Positions 16,169 through 25,931 of a DNA stretch of 34,382 bases are shown piece by piece. Positions within the stretch are counted from its first letter, which is position 1, and each line of letters opens with the position of its first letter. The stretch spans positions 1-34,382 of the forward strand of contig JABFSG010000019.1 in NCBI GenBank assembly GCA_013140715.1, written 5' to 3'. Both the position numbers and the translations under genes were made by a program. The notes beneath the pieces were generated by a model, which did no database searches, was not told where the DNA came from, and worked only from the letters and a program-made list of their open reading frames with translations. The DNA comes from Nitrospiraceae bacterium. GTDB lineage: Bacteria; Nitrospirota; Nitrospiria; Nitrospirales; Nitrospiraceae.

Positions 16169-19100
16169 ATGACGATGTCAAGATGCCGCCTGTTGAAGCT
16201 AGGGATGTTGCTTGTCGTGACCATGTTGTTCCCATTCGAAGTATTGGCCGAGGAAGACGGGGAGTCTCAGGATATCAGACGCCACTGCATCGGACTCTTG
16301 TGGTGCATCGAGCAGTCGCCCGGCGCAGTCTCTACTGATGGCCTGCTATGGCTCTATTCGGCTGAAGAGCGAGGCAGCTATTCTCGGCTGGCAGTGCGAC
16401 CTCTGTACTCCATGGAGGAAGATCCGACGCGCGACCTGCTACGGCGAAGCATCCTCTGGCCATTGGGGACCTATGAACGGAGAGGAGACCACGCCTGGGC
16501 TCATGTCTTTCCCCTCTATTGGCACTCTGAAGGGCCGGGCCAGGAATGGACCTTCACTGTCCCGCTCTATCTGAAGTCGATCCACGGAGACAGCGCATGG
16601 CATCATCTCTTTCCCTTGTTCAGTCGCCATGTCATGGGCGAGTACTACGCAAGAAACTTTGTGCTCGGTCCCCTGTTGATTACGACGCGCGACACCCGCA
16701 CCGACCTGACTCAATGGGATCTCCTCTTTCCTTTCTTTCACTATCGACAGGATCTGAATTCGTCGAACAGCTGGCTCTTCCCGCTCTATTGGTCGGGCGA
16801 AGACCCATCGAAGAGCGAAGCCTATCGCTACATCCTGCCGCTCTACGGTTCCTCTGACGACCCATCCCAACACTACCATTTCCTTTTCCCATTCTATGGC
16901 TATGCCGATAACACCTCGACCCATGTCAAGCGGCTCGCCATACTCGGCTTGCCTCCAGCGAAAGGATTCTCCGCAATACCTTCTTTAGCGCTGTTCGAAC
17001 AGGTGACGACGGGCGATGAGACGAGTCATCGGATATTTCCGCTCTACAGCTATGTCTCAGGCGCGGATGGCAGCAGCACTTTCGACGCGCTCCTCCTATA
17101 CCGCCATCAGACTGCACCATCCGGCACCATCGACCGATTCTTTCCGTTGTATCGATACGAGGGGAACGCCGACAGCCAGACCCATGAATTCGATTTGTTG
17201 GGCTATCGCGAAGCCTCTTGGTTTCGCTATGAAGACAATCCGGACAGGACTCAACACTGGCTCCTAGGGCTATACAACTACGACGGTAGCCGGGATGGAC
17301 CTTCTCAGCTCTCCGCGCTTGGCTATCGCCGCCTGTCCCTCTATCTCCACCGGAGCCAGGACAATCTGACCGAAGATCGGCTCGTTCCTTTGTACGACTA
17401 CTTCCGACAAGGCAACAACAGTGTGCTCTCTCTCCTCGGCATGTCCGAAATTGCCTTGTACCGTCAGGAATCGAGTCCCTCTCTATTTCAACATCGACTG
17501 TTTCCGCTCTATCGGTACCGGCACGATCTTGCAAAGGACGAAACACAATTCGACGCGTTGCTTCTGTATCGCCATCTGACCACACCGGTCCAGACCGCAG
17601 ATCGACTGCTCCCCTTCTGGGACTATGCCGGAGCGACCACCGAAGCAGACTGGCGTATCAGTCTTCTCGGAATTGAGTCCATGGCACTCTATCGCCACGA
17701 TAGCAACGACGCGCACACGTCGGACCACCTATTCCCCTTCTACGGCTATCGTAGCGAGCAAAATGGAGACACTCGGTTCAGCGTATTGGGGCTACCACCA
17801 TTCGGCCAGCTTGCAGCCTGGTCTCTCTACGAACATGACCACTCCTCGACTGAGGTGAACGACCGTTTCTTCCCCCTCTACCGTTACCGGAAGGACACAA
17901 CAGAGCAGGCGTCAGAATTCGACATGCTGGGAATGGGGTCAGCCTCCCTCGTTCACCACGAGGCGACTCCGACTAGCGTGACAAACCGTGTATTCCCACT
18001 CTATCGATATGCTCACGATGAAAAAACAGGGCAGACCACGATCAATCTGCTTGGAGTCGAACCGGTGAGTCTCTTCCGATCTCAGAGCAGCCCCACACAG
18101 AATGCTCACCATGCCTTCCCACTCTACAGTTACCGACAAGCCGGTGAAGCCCACCGCCTTTCGGCCATCGGCCTCCCCTCGATCGGCAGCATGCCTGCCT
18201 TGTCGCTGTATGCGCACGAGACCACGCCTTCCACTCTGCATGATCGGCTGTTTCCGATTTACAGCTATCGTGCAAACGACGCAACCGACAGCACCTCATT
18301 CTCTGCACTCTGGATGTTCTGGCGCACAACATCACCGACCACGAGCCAGACCAGTCTTTTCCCCATCGCGAGTATGACAAAAGATGAGGCGACGGGTGAA
18401 ACAAGCTGGTCTTTGATCGGACTCGAACCCGCTATTCCGATGAGTTGGATTCGCCATACCTGGTCACCTACTGGCAGTAGCGGACTCTTCTTCCCGCTCT
18501 ATAACTACCGGAACGAAGGAAACCAGTCCGTCCTGTCGATCGGTGGAGTCTCACACCTGGCGATTTATCGTCAAGAAACGACACCGACGTACCACAGCCA
18601 TCGACTCTTCCCCCTCTACAGCTTCCAACAAGACCTCACCCAAGACGTGGCACAAACGAGCATCCTGCTGGCTTACCGACACGAGCGGTCTTCCTCCGGT
18701 TCGAAAGACATTTTCATCCCCTTGTGGCACTACGAGCGCCACGATGAGCAAAATGAACGTCGGTTCAATGCGCTGGGCCTTGGCAACTTCTCGCTCTACG
18801 AACACCGGACGACATCGGCCGGCACGACCGACCGTTTCTTTCCCCTGTACAAGTACGAGTCCACGCGTGAAACCGGCACCGCGGAGTTTTCATTCATCTG
18901 GCCGCTAGTCGATTACAAAAACCGGCAAGGCACCGTCACATCGGTCAGTTTGCTATGGTGGCTGATCTCATACGAGCATCCGGATGCAGACCATTCCAAC
19001 TTCCATTTCCTCGGAGGTTCAAAGATGGCCGTGGTCCGGCGCATGACTTCTCCCAGAGAATCAGTGTTTGAATTCAACCCGATCATTCCGCTGTATCGGT

Positions 19101-19210
19101 ATCGGCATGAGACGGAGAGGGGAACCTCCTGGGATCTCTTCGGAGGGCTGGTGGGAATGGACAGGGCCAAGGAACAGACTCGCATGAAGCTGTTCTGGCT
19201 GTCTCTGTGA
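16169..19210 (+). CDS. Exported giant repeat protein with about 25 FPLYRY-type repeats
   Basis: The ATG at 16169 has AGGAGG 6 bases upstream and gives 1013 residues; earlier ATGs are unlikely. A signal peptide (KLGMLLVVTMLFPFEVLA) is followed by about 25 copies of a [FL]FP[LFI][YFW]xY strand: HLFPLFSR, LLFPFFHY, RIFPLYSY, RFFPLYRY, RLFPLYRY, HLFPFYGY, RVFPLYRY, AFPLYSY, LFPIYSY, FFPLYNY, RFFPLYKY and IIPLYRY. From about residue 290 the unit is roughly 35-46 residues: FFPLYRY, a charged turn, a FDxLLLYRH or LLGxxxxSLYRHE strand, then a TTPxxxxDR turn. Each unit looks like two amphipathic beta-strands with aromatic girdles, suggesting a very large barrel or beta-sheet in the outer membrane. The last repeat ends in LFWLSL. 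I know no named function. Confidence 0.8.
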   Translation: MTMSRCRLLKLGMLLVVTMLFPFEVLAEEDGESQDIRRHCIGLLWCIEQSPGAVSTDGLLWLYSAEERGSYSRLAVRPLYSMEEDPTRDLLRRSILWPLGTYERRGDHAWAHVFPLYWHSEGPGQEWTFTVPLYLKSIHGDSAWHHLFPLFSRHVMGEYYARNFVLGPLLITTRDTRTDLTQWDLLFPFFHYRQDLNSSNSWLFPLYWSGEDPSKSEAYRYILPLYGSSDDPSQHYHFLFPFYGYADNTSTHVKRLAILGLPPAKGFSAIPSLALFEQVTTGDETSHRIFPLYSYVSGADGSSTFDALLLYRHQTAPSGTIDRFFPLYRYEGNADSQTHEFDLLGYREASWFRYEDNPDRTQHWLLGLYNYDGSRDGPSQLSALGYRRLSLYLHRSQDNLTEDRLVPLYDYFRQGNNSVLSLLGMSEIALYRQESSPSLFQHRLFPLYRYRHDLAKDETQFDALLLYRHLTTPVQTADRLLPFWDYAGATTEADWRISLLGIESMALYRHDSNDAHTSDHLFPFYGYRSEQNGDTRFSVLGLPPFGQLAAWSLYEHDHSSTEVNDRFFPLYRYRKDTTEQASEFDMLGMGSASLVHHEATPTSVTNRVFPLYRYAHDEKTGQTTINLLGVEPVSLFRSQSSPTQNAHHAFPLYSYRQAGEAHRLSAIGLPSIGSMPALSLYAHETTPSTLHDRLFPIYSYRANDATDSTSFSALWMFWRTTSPTTSQTSLFPIASMTKDEATGETSWSLIGLEPAIPMSWIRHTWSPTGSSGLFFPLYNYRNEGNQSVLSIGGVSHLAIYRQETTPTYHSHRLFPLYSFQQDLTQDVAQTSILLAYRHERSSSGSKDIFIPLWHYERHDEQNERRFNALGLGNFSLYEHRTTSAGTTDRFFPLYKYESTRETGTAEFSFIWPLVDYKNRQGTVTSVSLLWWLISYEHPDADHSNFHFLGGSKMAVVRRMTSPRESVFEFNPIIPLYRYRHETERGTSWDLFGGLVGMDRAKEQTRMKLFWLSL

Positions 19211-19311
19211 AGACAAGTCGCTGAGCGATTCATACAAATTGAGGGGGAAAGGAAACATTTGCCTCCGACTCCAAACACTGGCACACTGCGGACCATACGA
19301 GGCCTTTCCTG

Positions 19312-22300
19312 GTGGACAGTCTTCAGCACAAACCTTCAGATATCAGCCCTATTTTGCACCCCCTTCGCGGCCTCCTCATTGCGCAATTTTTCGGCGCATT
19401 CAACGACAATGCCTGGAAGCTCATGGTCGCTTTGCTGGCGATCAAGCAGGCCACGGCTCAGATGGCGCCTGGGCCGGAGATGGAGACCGCGGCACAGACG
19501 CAGACGGCAATCACATTCATTATCTTCACAGTGCCACTGGTCCTACTGTCGTTAATCGGCGGGACGTTGGCCGATCGCCTCAGCAAACGCACGGTCATCA
19601 TCGCAATCAAAATGGTCGAGGTCTGCCTCATGAGCGCCGGCACTCTTGCGCTCTGGCTGAACCCCTCCGGCGGAATTCTTCCGCTGATCGTCTTATGCGG
19701 GATGGGAGCGCACAGCGCGCTCTTCGGCCCGTCGAAATACGGCATTCTCCCCGAGTTGATTCCTCATGAACGTCTCGCTTCGGGCAACGGCCTGTTGGAG
19801 GTTTGGACCTTTGCCGCCATCCTGGGGGGAACAGCAGCCGGGGGCTTTCTCTTGCAAACCGCCGGTAACCATCTCTGGCTGGCGCCCCTTGCCTTGGCCC
19901 TCTTATCTCTGGCCGGCCTGGTTGCAGCCTTTACCGTTCCCCGGGTCTCGCCGGCCCGCACATCCGGCGGTGTCGGCTCCACGATCCGCGGAGCCTGGGC
20001 CGCCATTCAAACTGAACGATTGCTGCGCCTTGCCATACCGGGAGAAATCTTTTTCTGGACGATCGCAAGCCTTTTCGCCCAGAACATACTCGTCTATGCC
20101 AAAACCGTGCTGCACCTTTCGGATGCGATGTCGGGGCTCCCGCTCACATTGTTGTCCGTCGGCATCGGCGCCGGAGCCCTATTGGTCGGGCGACTGTCTC
20201 AAAACCGGATCGAGTATGGACTGATTCCCTTGGGGGCCGTTGGCGCATCCATGGCGCTATCCTTGCTCGGCGCACTGACCCCGCCATTGTTCGGAACGTT
20301 TCTGGTATTGGGACTTCTGGGAGTTTCCTGTTCATTTATTTTTGTCCCGTTGAATGCCATTCTTCAATGGAGATCACCGGCCGATCGGCGAGGCGCCGTC
20401 ATCTCTTTCTCCAACACCTGCGTCTTCACCGGAATCCTCTTGGGATCGCTCGCCGGTGGCTCCCTCGCCAGTGGTGGATTTTCGACGAGCGGCATTTTTC
20501 TCATCACGGCAGGAGTGACCGTCTGCGGCACCCTGTGGGCCCTTTGGCTGATGCCAGATCTGTTCCTGCGGCTCTTGCTCATCATCTGCACAAATACGCT
20601 CTATCGCCTCCGCATTGTGGGGCAGGAACATATTCCCCCATCGGGTGGAGCGTTGCTCGTTCCAAACCATATGTCCTTCGTCGATGGCTTCTTGCTCATG
20701 GCCAGCGTCGATCGGCCCATACGGTTCGTGGTGGACGCCGCCTACGCGGAACACCCGCTGTTTAAGTGGTTGATGACCGCCATGAAGGTCATCCCCATCG
20801 CGTCAGGGGGCGGCCCCCGCATTATTCTTCGCGCCCTACGGAACGCAGGACAGATGCTCGACGACGGAGAGATTGTCTGCATCTTCCCAGAAGGGCAGAT
20901 CACCCGTACCGGCACTCTGCTGCCGTTTCGACGCGGCTTCGAACGGATTGTGAAAGGACGGCAGGCGCCGATCATTCCCGTACATCTGGATCGCCTATGG
21001 GGCAGCATCTTTAGCTTTGAGCGCGGGCGGTTCCTCACCAAATGGCCTGAGCGCATTCCCTATCCGGTCTCCGTGTCCTTCGGCGCAGCGTTGCCGTCGG
21101 ACACACCGGCGTACAAACTCCGCGAAGCAGTCCGCACACTTGGAGAGGCAGCCTGGCGCCTGCGCAAATCCTATCGTCGCCCCCTGCATCGTGAATTCAT
21201 CCATGCCATGAGGAGACATCCCTTTCGCTTCGCCATGGCAGACCAGACCAAGCCACACCTGTCGTCGCTCCAATCCCTGATCGGGTCCATCGTATTGGGT
21301 AGAACGCTTCGACACCAGTGGGAAGAGCAGCGTCATGTGGGAATCCTCCTCCCACCGACTGTCGCCGGCGCATTGGTCAACGTGGCTGCTCTCCTGTGCG
21401 GGAAAACCAGCGTGAATCTGAACTACACGGTCGGCAAATCTGGCATCGAAGCAGCCGTGAGACTGGCAAGCCTGCGCACGATCGTGACCAGCCGAGTCTT
21501 TGTCGAGAAGGCCAAGTTGGAGTTGCCGGACGGCCCCTCGATTATCTGGCTGGAAGACGTCGCCCGCACCATCGGCACAGGGAGGAAACTCTTCGCCGGT
21601 CTCCTCGCCCTCTGCGCCCCTGCGCGGCTGATCGAATTGGCCTGCGGACAGAACAGCCCCCTGACGATGGACGATCTGGCCACCATCATTTTCAGCAGCG
21701 GGAGCACAGGGGAGCCGAAAGGCGTGATGCTGTCTCACTTCAACGTGGACGCCAACGCTCAGGGAGCCAGCCAGATGCTCCATCTCTATCAAGACGAGCG
21801 GGTCCTCGGAATTCTTCCCTTCTTCCATTCGTTCGGGTATCTCGTATTCTGGTTAGCCATGTTCAATAACGCAGGCGTCGTGTTTCACCCCTCTCCGCTC
21901 GACGTCGCAGCCATCGGCGGACTCGTGAGCCGTTACCGCATCACGTTCCTTGTGACCACACCGACTTTTCTCCAACTCTATTGCCGCCGCTGTACGCCGG
22001 AGCAATTCAGCTCGCTGCGGGTGGTCCTGACCGGCGCCGAGAAACTGCCGTCCAGGCTCGTGCAGGCATTTGCCGATCAGTTCGGCATTGCCCCCATCGA
22101 AGGCTACGGCGTCACCGAATGCGCTCCTGTCATCGCTGTCAATTGCCCGGACTTCCGAGCAGCCGGATACTACCAGCCTGCCTCGCGGCGGGGCACTGTC
22201 GGCCAGCCGCTGCCCGGCGTATCGGTGCAGATCGTCGATCCCGACAGCTTCACCCCATTGCCACCGGACACTCCCGGCATGCTGCTGGTCAAGGGTCCCA

Positions 22301-22761
22301 ATGTCATGAGCGGGTATCTGGGGCGAGAGGATCTGACGGCCAATGTCCTGCGCGACGGCTGGTACATCACCGGCGATATTGCCACCTTGGACGAGGATGG
22401 ATTCGTCACGATCACCGACCGACTGTCGCGCTTCTCGAAGATCGGCGGTGAAATGGTTCCGCATGGCCGCGTCGAAGAAGCTCTGCAGCAGGCAGCCGGC
22501 GCCGATATGCAGGTCTTCGCCGTCACCGGTATTCCGGACGAACGTAAGGGCGAGCAACTCGCTGTCCTTCATACCCTGGATGAGACGCAGATTCCCGGCA
22601 TCGTGGCCAAGCTCACAGCAAACGGTCTGCCAAACCTCTATATCCCACCCCGCACGAATTTCATCAAAGTCGATGCTCTGCCGGTGCTGGGTACGGGGAA
22701 AATGGATCTGCGGGGCCTGAAACGAATCGCGATGGAACGACTTCAATCTCGTGAAGCGTGA
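19312..22761 (+). CDS. aas: LplT-Aas fusion: MFS lysophospholipid transporter, acyltransferase and acyl-ACP synthetase
   Basis: The product is 1149 residues, close to LplT plus Aas in E. coli (397 and 719). Residues 1 to about 430 are a 12-helix MFS transporter (FGAFNDNAWK, GGTLADRLSKRTVI, FGPSKYGILPEL). A PlsC acyltransferase follows, with NHMSFVDG (HX4D) near residue 452 and FPEGQITRTG near 524. An AMP-binding synthetase ends the protein, with IIFSSGSTGEPKG near 793 and GYGVTECAPV. Together they import lysophosphatidylethanolamine and reacylate it at the inner membrane. The start is GTG 19312 with GAGG 9 bases upstream. The single-chain fusion couples transport to acylation. It follows the repeat protein by 101 bp. 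Confidence 0.92.
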   Translation: MDSLQHKPSDISPILHPLRGLLIAQFFGAFNDNAWKLMVALLAIKQATAQMAPGPEMETAAQTQTAITFIIFTVPLVLLSLIGGTLADRLSKRTVIIAIKMVEVCLMSAGTLALWLNPSGGILPLIVLCGMGAHSALFGPSKYGILPELIPHERLASGNGLLEVWTFAAILGGTAAGGFLLQTAGNHLWLAPLALALLSLAGLVAAFTVPRVSPARTSGGVGSTIRGAWAAIQTERLLRLAIPGEIFFWTIASLFAQNILVYAKTVLHLSDAMSGLPLTLLSVGIGAGALLVGRLSQNRIEYGLIPLGAVGASMALSLLGALTPPLFGTFLVLGLLGVSCSFIFVPLNAILQWRSPADRRGAVISFSNTCVFTGILLGSLAGGSLASGGFSTSGIFLITAGVTVCGTLWALWLMPDLFLRLLLIICTNTLYRLRIVGQEHIPPSGGALLVPNHMSFVDGFLLMASVDRPIRFVVDAAYAEHPLFKWLMTAMKVIPIASGGGPRIILRALRNAGQMLDDGEIVCIFPEGQITRTGTLLPFRRGFERIVKGRQAPIIPVHLDRLWGSIFSFERGRFLTKWPERIPYPVSVSFGAALPSDTPAYKLREAVRTLGEAAWRLRKSYRRPLHREFIHAMRRHPFRFAMADQTKPHLSSLQSLIGSIVLGRTLRHQWEEQRHVGILLPPTVAGALVNVAALLCGKTSVNLNYTVGKSGIEAAVRLASLRTIVTSRVFVEKAKLELPDGPSIIWLEDVARTIGTGRKLFAGLLALCAPARLIELACGQNSPLTMDDLATIIFSSGSTGEPKGVMLSHFNVDANAQGASQMLHLYQDERVLGILPFFHSFGYLVFWLAMFNNAGVVFHPSPLDVAAIGGLVSRYRITFLVTTPTFLQLYCRRCTPEQFSSLRVVLTGAEKLPSRLVQAFADQFGIAPIEGYGVTECAPVIAVNCPDFRAAGYYQPASRRGTVGQPLPGVSVQIVDPDSFTPLPPDTPGMLLVKGPNVMSGYLGREDLTANVLRDGWYITGDIATLDEDGFVTITDRLSRFSKIGGEMVPHGRVEEALQQAAGADMQVFAVTGIPDERKGEQLAVLHTLDETQIPGIVAKLTANGLPNLYIPPRTNFIKVDALPVLGTGKMDLRGLKRIAMERLQSREA

Positions 22762-22875
22762 AACGTTCATCGTGAAGCGTATCTCGCATGATAAGATCGC
22801 AACGACCAGATAGTGCGGTGAACTGATGGCTCGTTCAGAACGACGCTTCACGCACGACGCTTCACGAGATACGGC
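22748..22875. repeat. GTGAAGCGT-family inverted repeats around the amidohydrolase start
   Basis: Direct copies of CGTGAAGCGT/CGTGAAACGT lie at 22752-22785, and inverted copies (CGCTTCACG, ACGCTTCACGAGATACG) at 22841-22870. CGTATCTCG near 22779 pairs with CGAGATACG near 22864. The right half encodes the amidohydrolase N-terminus. The same unit recurs inside the Lhr gene at about 31078-31112. Confidence 0.75.
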
Positions 22876-23830
22876 TCAGAAAACCCTGATCGACTGCCAC
22901 GTCCATCTGGCCGCGCTGCCGGACGGCGATAACGGCTGTTACATCTCGCCCAAAATGCTCAAGAGCCCGCTGTTTCGATTCCTTCTGTGGAAACACCGAC
23001 TCTCTCCGTCGAACCCACGGGAAGCGAACCGGAAATACCTCGACGATCTGCTTACAGAATTACGTGCCTCCCACCACGTTCAACAGGCCGTACTCCTCGG
23101 TATGGATGGGGTCTACGACCAGAATGGCCGGTTGGATCAGGCGCACACAGACTTTCTCATCGGCAACGATTATGTGCTGAAGACCACGAGGGCCTACCCC
23201 GATGAATTCCTGGCCGGCGTCTCGATCAATCCGCAGCGACGAGACGCGGTCGAAGAAGTCCATCGTTGCGCCGACGCCGGAGCTTCACTGGTGAAGGTCC
23301 TCCCGAACGCACAACAGTTCAACCCGGCTGAGATACGTTACAAATCCTTCTACCGAGCTCTTGCCGATCGGAAACTGCCGTTCCTCAGTCACGTCGGCTA
23401 TGAATTCAGCCTGGTCGGGAAAGACCAGTCCGTCGGCGATCCGGAGCGGCTCCACCTCGCACTTGATGAAGGAACCACCGTCATTGCCGCCCATGCCTGC
23501 AGCTATGGACTGATTCTTTTCGAGAAGTTTCTCCCGACCCTGCGCGACTTCGTACAACGTTATCCTCATTTCTATTCGGACATCTCCGCCCTCACGCTGC
23601 CGAATCGACTCAAGATGCTGCTGCATCTTCGCCAATACCCCGAGCTGCAAGAACGACTGCTTTTCGGCACAGACTATCCCCTGTCCGTATTCCATCTGGC
23701 GGCCTGGGGGCGTGTGTCGCTCGGCACACTTCGCGATATCATTCGCACCAAGAATCGTTTCGATCGGCAAGTGTCGGTCTGCCGAGGGTTGGGACTCGGC
23801 TTTCGATCGCTGGGCGACATTGTACGCTAA
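22826..23830 (+). CDS. Amidohydrolase family protein (TIM-barrel metal hydrolase)
   Basis: The product is 334 residues. The metal-binding pattern of amidohydrolase_2 is present: DCHVH near residue 24, H in FLSHVGYEF, H in AAHACSYG and D in FGTDYP. NPQRRDAVEEVHRCADAGASLVKVLP is typical of the barrel centre. Substrate unknown. The first 19 residues (MARSERRFTHDASRDTAQK) come from the GTGAAGCGT repeat, the family-typical part begins at TLIDCHVH, and no nearby alternative ATG or GTG precedes that. The ribosome site at 22826 is weak. It follows the Aas fusion by 65 bp and may share its transcript. Confidence 0.88.
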   Translation: MARSERRFTHDASRDTAQKTLIDCHVHLAALPDGDNGCYISPKMLKSPLFRFLLWKHRLSPSNPREANRKYLDDLLTELRASHHVQQAVLLGMDGVYDQNGRLDQAHTDFLIGNDYVLKTTRAYPDEFLAGVSINPQRRDAVEEVHRCADAGASLVKVLPNAQQFNPAEIRYKSFYRALADRKLPFLSHVGYEFSLVGKDQSVGDPERLHLALDEGTTVIAAHACSYGLILFEKFLPTLRDFVQRYPHFYSDISALTLPNRLKMLLHLRQYPELQERLLFGTDYPLSVFHLAAWGRVSLGTLRDIIRTKNRFDRQVSVCRGLGLGFRSLGDIVR

Positions 23831-24222
23831 GAATCTGTCCGAACACTTTTTCGTTACGAAGCGGAGAAACTGGTAACCAGCCGACGCCTAGTGCGCGGTC
23901 GATTCCGTCCCGATTACGACGGCGCATCTGAACCATCCTGTTGGATGAGATTCTGATGAAAATCGAATGCGATGTTCTATTGCGCGAACTGTGGCGCGAT
24001 CTGTCGCAGCGGGGTGATGGAACACAGGGGTATGCCTCACGGCACACCCCTCTTGTTATACCTGACTTGAATATGGAGAGCGGCTTGCTCTACTCAGACA
24101 GCCCGAAGACAAACGTGCGACTTTGGCGCCTATTCAGAGGTACGTGAACAGGCGCCAGAGATTAGAGTGTTCCGCAAACCGGCGTCGTTCCATCTGTGGC
24201 TGCGAGGAACTCGACCCTTCGA
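23831..24222. other. Intergenic region
   Basis: Nothing gene-like was found apart from the hairpin at 24026-24051. Short open frames have no ribosome site and no family resemblance. Confidence 0.5.
24026..24051. terminator. Strong hairpin, terminator-like
   Basis: AGGGGTATGCC and GGCACACCCCT form an 11-bp stem with one mismatch around a TCAC loop. The downstream CTTGTTAT is moderately T-rich. It lies 195 bases past the amidohydrolase stop. Confidence 0.55.
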
Positions 24223-24459
24223 TTACTCTCCACAGGCCTTGACCTTCCGCTCTTCCAGCGAGGCAATCGATGCTTTTCGAGTAGCCATGTTTTCCGCCTT
24301 CTCGTCTGCAGGGGCACGAGTGTTCTGGTCCAGGGCTTCCGCATACAAGCGTGCTGATTCGATACAATCTGGCGAGGGCGGTTTGGTCGAATCGCATGCC
24401 GCCACAAGGAATGTGCAGGCTAGAATAGCGATCATCAGTCCAACAAAACGCGTGGTCAT
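24223..24459 (-). CDS. Small lipoprotein
   Basis: The product is 78 residues with the signal LMIAILACTFLVAAC (lipobox LVAAC) and GGAGG 9 bases before the ATG. The mature part (PSPDCIESARLYAEALDQNTRAPADEKAENMATRKASIASLEERKVKACG) is a short charged helix with two more cysteines. No family is recognised. The short helical form recalls small outer-membrane-anchored lipoproteins, but nothing proves that. It is transcribed alone and divergently from the NnrS gene. Confidence 0.75.
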   Translation of the reverse strand: MTTRFVGLMIAILACTFLVAACDSTKPPSPDCIESARLYAEALDQNTRAPADEKAENMATRKASIASLEERKVKACGE

Positions 24460-24680
24460 TGTCCACAGCCTCCAATGTTAAACACTAGATTACTGGTCAC
24501 ACAGATCGGCATAATACGCAAAATCGTCCTACAAATTCCACTGCGATCGTCATATTGGTATAAAGTCCGCTGCCCTTCTTCCAGTCTGCCGACTGCACAG
24601 ATCGATGTCGACATTCTACTGACCCAACAGCGATAATCTTGCTCGTTTCAGAAACGCCCAAGGATATCCCTCACTTACCG

Positions 24681-25856
24681 ATGTCGATAGAACAGCCCGG
24701 TTATCAGGGTCCGGCATTTTTGTCCTACGGATTCCGCCCGTTTTTTCTCTGCACGGCCTTGTTCGCCGGCGCGGCGATCCCTGCCTGGGCACTGATTTTG
24801 ACCGGAACAGGCAATGCCACATTCCTCTATTCCCCGCGCGATTGGCATGCGCATGAGATGCTGTTCGGTTTTCTGCCCGCAGTCATCACCGGCTTCCTGT
24901 TGACGGCCATTCCAAACTGGACCGACCGGGCTCCCCTGAGAGGAGTCCCTCTGTTCTTGTTGGTGGCCCTCTGGCTGTCCGGGCGCCTGGCGATCGTTAT
25001 ACCCTGGCCTACACCCCTCGTATCCGCCGTCGTCGACTCGACATTTCTGGTCGTACTCGCATCGTTTGTTTGGAGAGAAATCACCGTCGGAAAAGCTTGG
25101 GATCGTCTACCGATCGGCGTGATCATCAGTCTCTATGCAGGCGCAAATATCCTCTTTCACACAATGGCCTTGAGCGGTAAAGAGACGGATCTTCCCGAAC
25201 GGATGCCGCTCTCGCTGATGATGATGTTGCTGGCGCTCATCGGCGGGCGCATCATCCCCACCTTCACCAACGATCACCTCGCCCGGCAGAACCTACCGGA
25301 AGAGTCTGCGTCCTTTTCCCGTTTCGACGGACTCGCGATCCTGCTCGTGGCAATGGCCGCTCTTGCCTGGACCCTTCAGCCAGAGGCTATGGCGACCGGC
25401 GGGTTATTGGTAACCGCAGGCCTGACCCATGCGATTCGTCTATCGCGCTGGCGCGGCTGGACCGCGTGGCGCGAACCTCTTGTGCTGATCCTGCATCTGG
25501 GGTATGGATGGCTTGCTCTGTCGCTGATCCTACTGGGCGGATCGATTTTCGAGGTGGGCTTGCAGACAGCCGATGCGGTTCACGCCCTCACAACCGGCGC
25601 AATGGGAGCGATGACCTTAGCGGTGATGACCCGTGCCAGTCTAGGTCACACAGGACGTCCCCTGCACGCTGGTCCCATGACCGTCGTGATCTACATACTG
25701 GTCAACGTGGGTGCGCTTCTTCGAGTGTTTGGGCCGGTCGCCGGACTCCCGACGAATTTCATGCTCGGCGCAGCGGCAACTGCTTGGAGCGGCGCCTATC
25801 TCCTCTTTGCCGCACTGTACGGTCCACTTCTCACGCGCCGCAGTATCGACGAATGA
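24681..25856 (+). CDS. NnrS family membrane protein
   Basis: The ATG at 24681 gives 391 residues; a TTG at 24639 would add 14. Neither has a good ribosome site. About 12 hydrophobic helices are visible. NnrS family motifs are present: RDWHAHEMLFGFLPAVITGF, GGRIIPTFTNDHL, HALTTGAMGAMTLAVMTRASLGHTGR. The histidines in WHAHE and HALTT are the expected metal or haem ligands. NnrS proteins bind haem and copper and protect against nitric-oxide stress, sensible for an organism handling nitrite. No NnrR-like binding site was seen upstream. Confidence 0.9.
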   Translation: MSIEQPGYQGPAFLSYGFRPFFLCTALFAGAAIPAWALILTGTGNATFLYSPRDWHAHEMLFGFLPAVITGFLLTAIPNWTDRAPLRGVPLFLLVALWLSGRLAIVIPWPTPLVSAVVDSTFLVVLASFVWREITVGKAWDRLPIGVIISLYAGANILFHTMALSGKETDLPERMPLSLMMMLLALIGGRIIPTFTNDHLARQNLPEESASFSRFDGLAILLVAMAALAWTLQPEAMATGGLLVTAGLTHAIRLSRWRGWTAWREPLVLILHLGYGWLALSLILLGGSIFEVGLQTADAVHALTTGAMGAMTLAVMTRASLGHTGRPLHAGPMTVVIYILVNVGALLRVFGPVAGLPTNFMLGAAATAWSGAYLLFAALYGPLLTRRSIDE

Positions 25857-25931
25857 CCGAATCGACTCAGGCATTCCTTATTGCCTAGCGGAATACAAAA
25901 GATTTGGGAGCGACGACCGTCCTCCGTTTGA

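Noticed and set aside
20995-22851. Long minus-strand open frames opposite the LplT-Aas gene
   Set aside because: They run antisense to well-supported domains and have no ribosome site or recognisable motif.
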